Shown: one piece after another, positions 4,695-7,736 of the stretch | Layout: each line of letters begins with the position of its first letter | How positions within the stretch are numbered: position 1 is the stretch's first letter | NCBI GenBank assembly: GCA_934148985.1 | Contig: CAKPDO010000055.1 | Span: forward strand, 1 to 7,736 | Reading direction: 5' to 3' | Source: an uncultured Clostridia bacterium | GTDB lineage: Bacteria; Bacillota; Clostridia; TANB77; CAG-508 | DNA length: 7,736 bases | Notes under the pieces: generated by a model | What the model was told of the DNA's origin: nothing | Databases searched by the model: none | What the model saw: the letters and a program-made list of their open reading frames with translations, nothing else | Position numbers and translations under genes: made by a program

Positions 4695-5597
4695 ATGAAA
4701 AATAATAAAAGAAATCAAGAAGAAAGAAGAAATGATACAAGAAGAAAAACATCAAGAAGAGAAGAAAATAGAGGAATAGTAGATAGAAGAGGAATGATGG
4801 ATAGAAGAAATCAAACAAGAAGACAAGAAGACAGAGAAGAAAAAATAGTAAAAGACTTAGAAAGAATATTTGATGACCAAATAGAGGGAAGAAATGCGGT
4901 ATTAGAACTACTTGAAAGTGATAAAGACATAAACAAAATATATATAACAAAAGGAGAACTAAAAGGGTCAATAAACAAAATAATTGCACTTGCAAATGAG
5001 AAAAAAGTAATAGTAGTTCAAAAAGATAAAAAACAGATGGACATGATGGCAGGAACAGAAAATTATCAAGGAGTAATAGCTGTAGTTCCACCATATCAAT
5101 ATGTAGAAGTAGAAGATATTTTAGAAACAGCAAAAGAAAGAAAAGAAGACCCATTTATTCTAATCTTAGATGGAATTGAAGATACTCATAATTTAGGGGC
5201 AATAATAAGAACAGCCGAAACAGCTGGAGTTCATGGAATAATAATTCCAAAAAGAAGAGCAGCACAAGTAAATAGCACAGTAAGCAAAGTAGCATCAGGA
5301 GCACTTGAATATATGAAAATAGCAAGAGTGAACAATATAACAGACACAATATCAAAACTAAAAGAAAAAGGAATTTGGGTATGTGGAACTGCAATAGATG
5401 CAGAAAAATATTATTATGATCAAAACTTGACAGGACCACTTGCAATTGTAATAGGAAATGAGGGAAAAGGAATAAGTGAACTTGTAAAAAGAAACTGTGA
5501 TTTTCTTGTAAAAATACCTATGAAAGGAAAAGTGTCATCACTTAATGCATCTGTATCTACTGGAATAGTAGTATATGAAGCAGTAAAACAAAGATAG
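4695..5597 (+). CDS. rlmB: 23S rRNA (guanosine-2'-O)-methyltransferase RlmB (TrmH/SpoU family)
   Basis: RlmB methylates the ribose of G2251 (E. coli numbering) in 23S rRNA using S-adenosylmethionine. After an Arg/Glu-rich tail (residues 1-55) comes the substrate-binding domain starting at IEGRNAVLELL (about 63-73). The SPOUT catalytic domain follows with motif 1 LDGIEDTHNLGAIIRTAE (158-175, Asn166, Arg172), motif 2 IVIGNEGKGI (251-260) and motif 3 IPMKGKVSSLNASVSTG (274-290, Asn284), which form the knotted cofactor site. The 300-residue length is normal for the long-tailed group. The ATG at 4668 would add nine residues but lacks a ribosome binding site and lies before the likely transcript start; AGG at 4685-4687 supports 4695. 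Arginine is encoded by AGA wherever I checked. The next gene follows after 23 bases, probably in one operon. The specific guanosine target is inferred from family. Confidence 0.95.
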   Translation: MKNNKRNQEERRNDTRRKTSRREENRGIVDRRGMMDRRNQTRRQEDREEKIVKDLERIFDDQIEGRNAVLELLESDKDINKIYITKGELKGSINKIIALANEKKVIVVQKDKKQMDMMAGTENYQGVIAVVPPYQYVEVEDILETAKERKEDPFILILDGIEDTHNLGAIIRTAETAGVHGIIIPKRRAAQVNSTVSKVASGALEYMKIARVNNITDTISKLKEKGIWVCGTAIDAEKYYYDQNLTGPLAIVIGNEGKGISELVKRNCDFLVKIPMKGKVSSLNASVSTGIVVYEAVKQR

Positions 5598-5620
5598 TAA
5601 TAATTTTGGGAGGATTCTAT

Positions 5621-7393
5621 ATGAAAGATGATAAAATTAAAATAATAATTATAATTTTAATTATGCTTATATTTGTTGTAGCGATTGGAGGAACAATCCT
5701 TTATTTAACGACAGATATGCTAAAATCCAGTGAAACTCTATTTAAAAAATACATTTTTCAAGATGTTCAAAATATAGCAAATGTATTTGAAGTGTCAAAG
5801 GAAGAACAAAATATTGATTTATTAAGAAAGACAGATTATATAGAAAGTTCAAAAGCAACATTAAAATATCTTGAAAAAGAAAATGATGAAGAAGAAGTAT
5901 ATGAAATAAAAGGAAATGCTGTAGGTAAATCTTCAGAAAATGCTTCATATAGAAATATAACAGCTTCATATGGTGAAAATACCCTTATGTCTATTGATTT
6001 ACTAAAGCAAAATAATATGTATGGATTTAGATTAGCAAATCTTGTACAACAATTTGTAAGTGTAGAAAATGCAACGGTTCCATATTTTATATCTAGTTTA
6101 GGAATGGATGGAAGTAGGTTTTCTGAAAAACTAAGTGGTGTAGATATATCAGGTATTTTAGTTTTTTCTGATGAAGAAATAGAAAAATTAACAGAAAACT
6201 ATTCTGATTTAATATTCTCAGATATTGATGGAAAACACTATTCTTCGAAAAAAAATGTATTAAGAACATTGAACAATAAACAGAGTGTTACAACAAATGC
6301 TTATTCATTGACACTAACAAAAAATGAGATGGATAAAATTTATAAAAAAATATTAAATCAAGCAATAAAAGATGAAATACTTTTAAGTAAATTGGACTTA
6401 ATAGACTCAAAAATACAAGAAACAGGAATTATAGAAAAAGAGGGGGAAAGCCTAAAAGAACAATATATCAATAATTTACAAAAAATTATTGATAGCATAG
6501 AATATCAAGGAGAAGATACGAGAAAAACAATAATAACTGTATATGAAAGCAAAGGGACAACAGTTAGAACTACAATAGAGAATGAGGATAAGCAATTTAT
6601 ATTAGATTTGGATAATACAGAAGGGACAACACTTAGTTTAAAAACTATTGAACTAAATGGACAAGAAGAAGTATCAAAATTATATACACTTGGAAAAGCC
6701 GATACTGAAAGTGGAAGAAAAAGAGTTTTAGGCTATAGTGATGCAACTCAAGAAGCTGATATTACAATAAATACGGTTCAAACAGAAGAAGAAATAAATA
6801 TTGAAGTAAACGCAAATTATAAAAATGCAAATATTACAAATTTAAGTTTTAATTCTGAAACTAATATAAGATTAGCCGCAAATGAAGCTTTGCCAGTAAA
6901 TTTTGAAGATAAAAATAATATCTTATTAAATAATTACGAAGGCGAAAAAGCATTGTCAATATTAGAGGATTTAAAAAATAGAGCAATTACAAGTATAGAA
7001 ACAAGTCAGGCGTCTGTAAATACAAAATTATTGAATAAAATAATTTTAATAATAGACGAAGTTGAACAAGAACGTAAACAACAAGAAGAAGACGATATTA
7101 AACGTCAAATAGACAAATTTAATAATAAATTTATTTTTTCTGAAGGAGAAAATATAGAAAAAGAATATGTATTAAAATTAATAGAGACAGCCGGAGAGAA
7201 TATGACAGATTATAAGGTAATTAGCGGAAATCAAATAAAAATCTTTATTAAAGAGGGCTCAAAAAACGAAGAAAAAGCAAATGAAATATATTCGGCAATA
7301 AATGAGAGTAGAGCTACATTTAATATTAAGCTAAATTATGGACAAGATGGATATGTTGAATCAATTGACATAAAAGTTTATGAAAAAAAATAA
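5621..7393 (+). CDS. Membrane-anchored protein of unknown function, 590 aa
   Basis: I do not recognise the family. Residues 6-31 form one very hydrophobic helix (IKIIIIILIMLIFVVAIGG) after a short charged start, with no lipobox or clear cleavage site, so the protein is probably anchored by its N-terminus with about 555 residues outside the membrane. There is no cysteine in the whole protein, common for exported Firmicute proteins. The middle (about 300-420) alternates polar and hydrophobic residues and is likely beta-rich. A charged helical stretch, EVEQERKQQEEDDIKRQIDK (480-499), may be a coiled coil. The motif FISSLGMDGSRFSEKLSG (156-173) is a good search seed. GGGAGG (5608-5613), seven bases before ATG 5621, fixes the start; the in-frame TTG at 5606 overlaps it. 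It lies 23 bases after rlmB and just before rpsB. No function can be assigned. Confidence 0.88.
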   Translation: MKDDKIKIIIIILIMLIFVVAIGGTILYLTTDMLKSSETLFKKYIFQDVQNIANVFEVSKEEQNIDLLRKTDYIESSKATLKYLEKENDEEEVYEIKGNAVGKSSENASYRNITASYGENTLMSIDLLKQNNMYGFRLANLVQQFVSVENATVPYFISSLGMDGSRFSEKLSGVDISGILVFSDEEIEKLTENYSDLIFSDIDGKHYSSKKNVLRTLNNKQSVTTNAYSLTLTKNEMDKIYKKILNQAIKDEILLSKLDLIDSKIQETGIIEKEGESLKEQYINNLQKIIDSIEYQGEDTRKTIITVYESKGTTVRTTIENEDKQFILDLDNTEGTTLSLKTIELNGQEEVSKLYTLGKADTESGRKRVLGYSDATQEADITINTVQTEEEINIEVNANYKNANITNLSFNSETNIRLAANEALPVNFEDKNNILLNNYEGEKALSILEDLKNRAITSIETSQASVNTKLLNKIILIIDEVEQERKQQEEDDIKRQIDKFNNKFIFSEGENIEKEYVLKLIETAGENMTDYKVISGNQIKIFIKEGSKNEEKANEIYSAINESRATFNIKLNYGQDGYVESIDIKVYEKK

Positions 7394-7400
7394 AAAATGC

Positions 7401-7429
7401 TTGCATTTACATAAAAAATGTGATAGAAT
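7401..7429 (+). promoter_or_regulatory. rpsB promoter
   Basis: TTGCAT (7401-7406) and TAGAAT (7424-7429) are 17 bases apart, with TGA just before the -10 giving an extended -10. It begins eight bases after the upstream stop codon, so rpsB has its own start near 7436 besides any read-through. Confidence 0.65.
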
Positions 7430-7448
7430 ACTAAACGTTAAAAAAACA

Positions 7449-7508
7449 CATATTGGGAGCAAATCAAAGGAGTGCCTAAAAAGGTCTTTGAAAGCTGTGA
7501 ACAATATG
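7449..7508 (+). promoter_or_regulatory. Structured rpsB leader, candidate S2 autoregulatory element
   Basis: The roughly 100-base leader can fold into a nested structure. CATATTG (7449-7455) pairs with CAATATG (7502-7508), AGC (7458-7460) with GCT (7494-7496), CAAAG (7465-7469) with CTTTG (7486-7490), and GCCT (7474-7477) with AGGT (7482-7485), the last two stacked around a short A-rich loop. Leaders of ribosomal protein operons often bind the encoded protein to limit its own synthesis; that S2 does so here is inference. The ribosome binding site at 7525-7530 lies outside the fold. Confidence 0.45.
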
Positions 7509-7538
7509 GAAGAAATAACAAAAAGGGAGGAATTAAAA

Positions 7539-7736
7539 ATGGCAGTAGTTGCAATGAAACAATTACTTGAAGCTGGTGTTCACTTTGGACATCAAACAAG
7601 AAGATGGGACCCAAAAATGGCTGAATACATATTTCAAGCTAGAAATGGAATCCATATAATCGATTTACAAAAAACATCTAAAAAATTAGATGAAGCTTAT
7701 GAATTCATAAGAAGTCAAGCAGAAGAAGGAAAAACA
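7539..7736 (+). CDS. rpsB: 30S ribosomal protein S2, C-terminus beyond window
   Basis: The 66 visible residues match the conserved N-terminus of S2: MAVVAMKQLLEAGVHFGHQ, then TRRWDPKMAEYIF and ARNGIHIIDLQKT, which begin the globular domain packed on the 30S head-body junction. The family is about 230-260 residues, so about three quarters lies to the right. GGGAGG (7525-7530) eight bases upstream fixes the start; an in-frame ATG at 7506 has no ribosome binding site and would add eleven atypical residues. The promoter at 7401-7429 and a foldable leader precede it. In many Firmicutes the elongation factor Ts gene follows, but that is not visible here. Confidence 0.97.
   Translation, partial: MAVVAMKQLLEAGVHFGHQTRRWDPKMAEYIFQARNGIHIIDLQKTSKKLDEAYEFIRSQAEEGKT

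Noticed and set aside
5606..5620. TTG start for the membrane-anchored protein
   Set aside because: It overlaps GGGAGG, the ribosome binding site for ATG 5621.
4657..5969. Long minus-strand frames opposite rlmB and the following gene
   Set aside because: They arise from purine-rich sense codons and read as implausible Leu/Phe runs; the plus-strand genes are clear.
7506..7538. In-frame upstream ATG for rpsB
   Set aside because: It has no ribosome binding site and the S2 family begins at the later ATG.

Overview
The window looks like chromosomal DNA from a low-GC, anaerobic Gram-positive bacterium, most likely an uncharacterised member of the Clostridia or a relative. The evidence is AT-rich sequence, strong AGGAGG-type ribosome binding sites, sigma-A-like promoters, a pyruvate formate-lyase gene, and Firmicute-like RpsB and RlmB sequences. 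All intact genes end in TAA or TAG, and nothing suggests a non-standard code.

Layout. Positions 1-1508 (minus strand) hold the first two thirds of pflB, a fermentation enzyme, cut by the left edge. A divergent promoter pair then separates pflB from a tRNA-Gly(UCC) gene at 1666-1739. Positions about 1785-4586 form an accessory-looking block. It contains an unrecognised minus-strand gene (1956-2582) with its own promoter, structured leader and terminator. Divergently from it run two paralogous plus-strand genes (2889-3575 and 3831-4511). Each paralog is a complete stand-alone unit with a perfect TTGACA-17-TATAAT promoter, a conserved leader hairpin, a coding region and a related long-stem terminator. 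The proteins resemble, by motif, the zinc-dependent phospholipase C / S1-P1-nuclease-like fold (PF00882 type). The first copy lacks two or three of the candidate metal ligands kept by the second. Housekeeping sequence resumes with rlmB (23S rRNA 2'-O-methyltransferase), a membrane-anchored cysteine-free protein of unknown function in the same probable operon, and the start of rpsB (ribosomal protein S2) with its own promoter and a foldable leader.

How the genes relate. rlmB and rpsB belong to ribosome maturation and structure. pflB belongs to anaerobic pyruvate metabolism. The block between tRNA-Gly and rlmB has no obvious metabolic link to either side. It uses CGA, CGG and CGC arginine codons that rlmB avoids, and looks like inserted or lineage-specific cargo, although no integrase, transposase or attachment repeat is visible. 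The most interesting part is the duplicated phospholipase-like cassette, with one possibly catalytic and one possibly degenerate member under near-identical control. All functional statements for that block are inferred from motifs and need a profile search.
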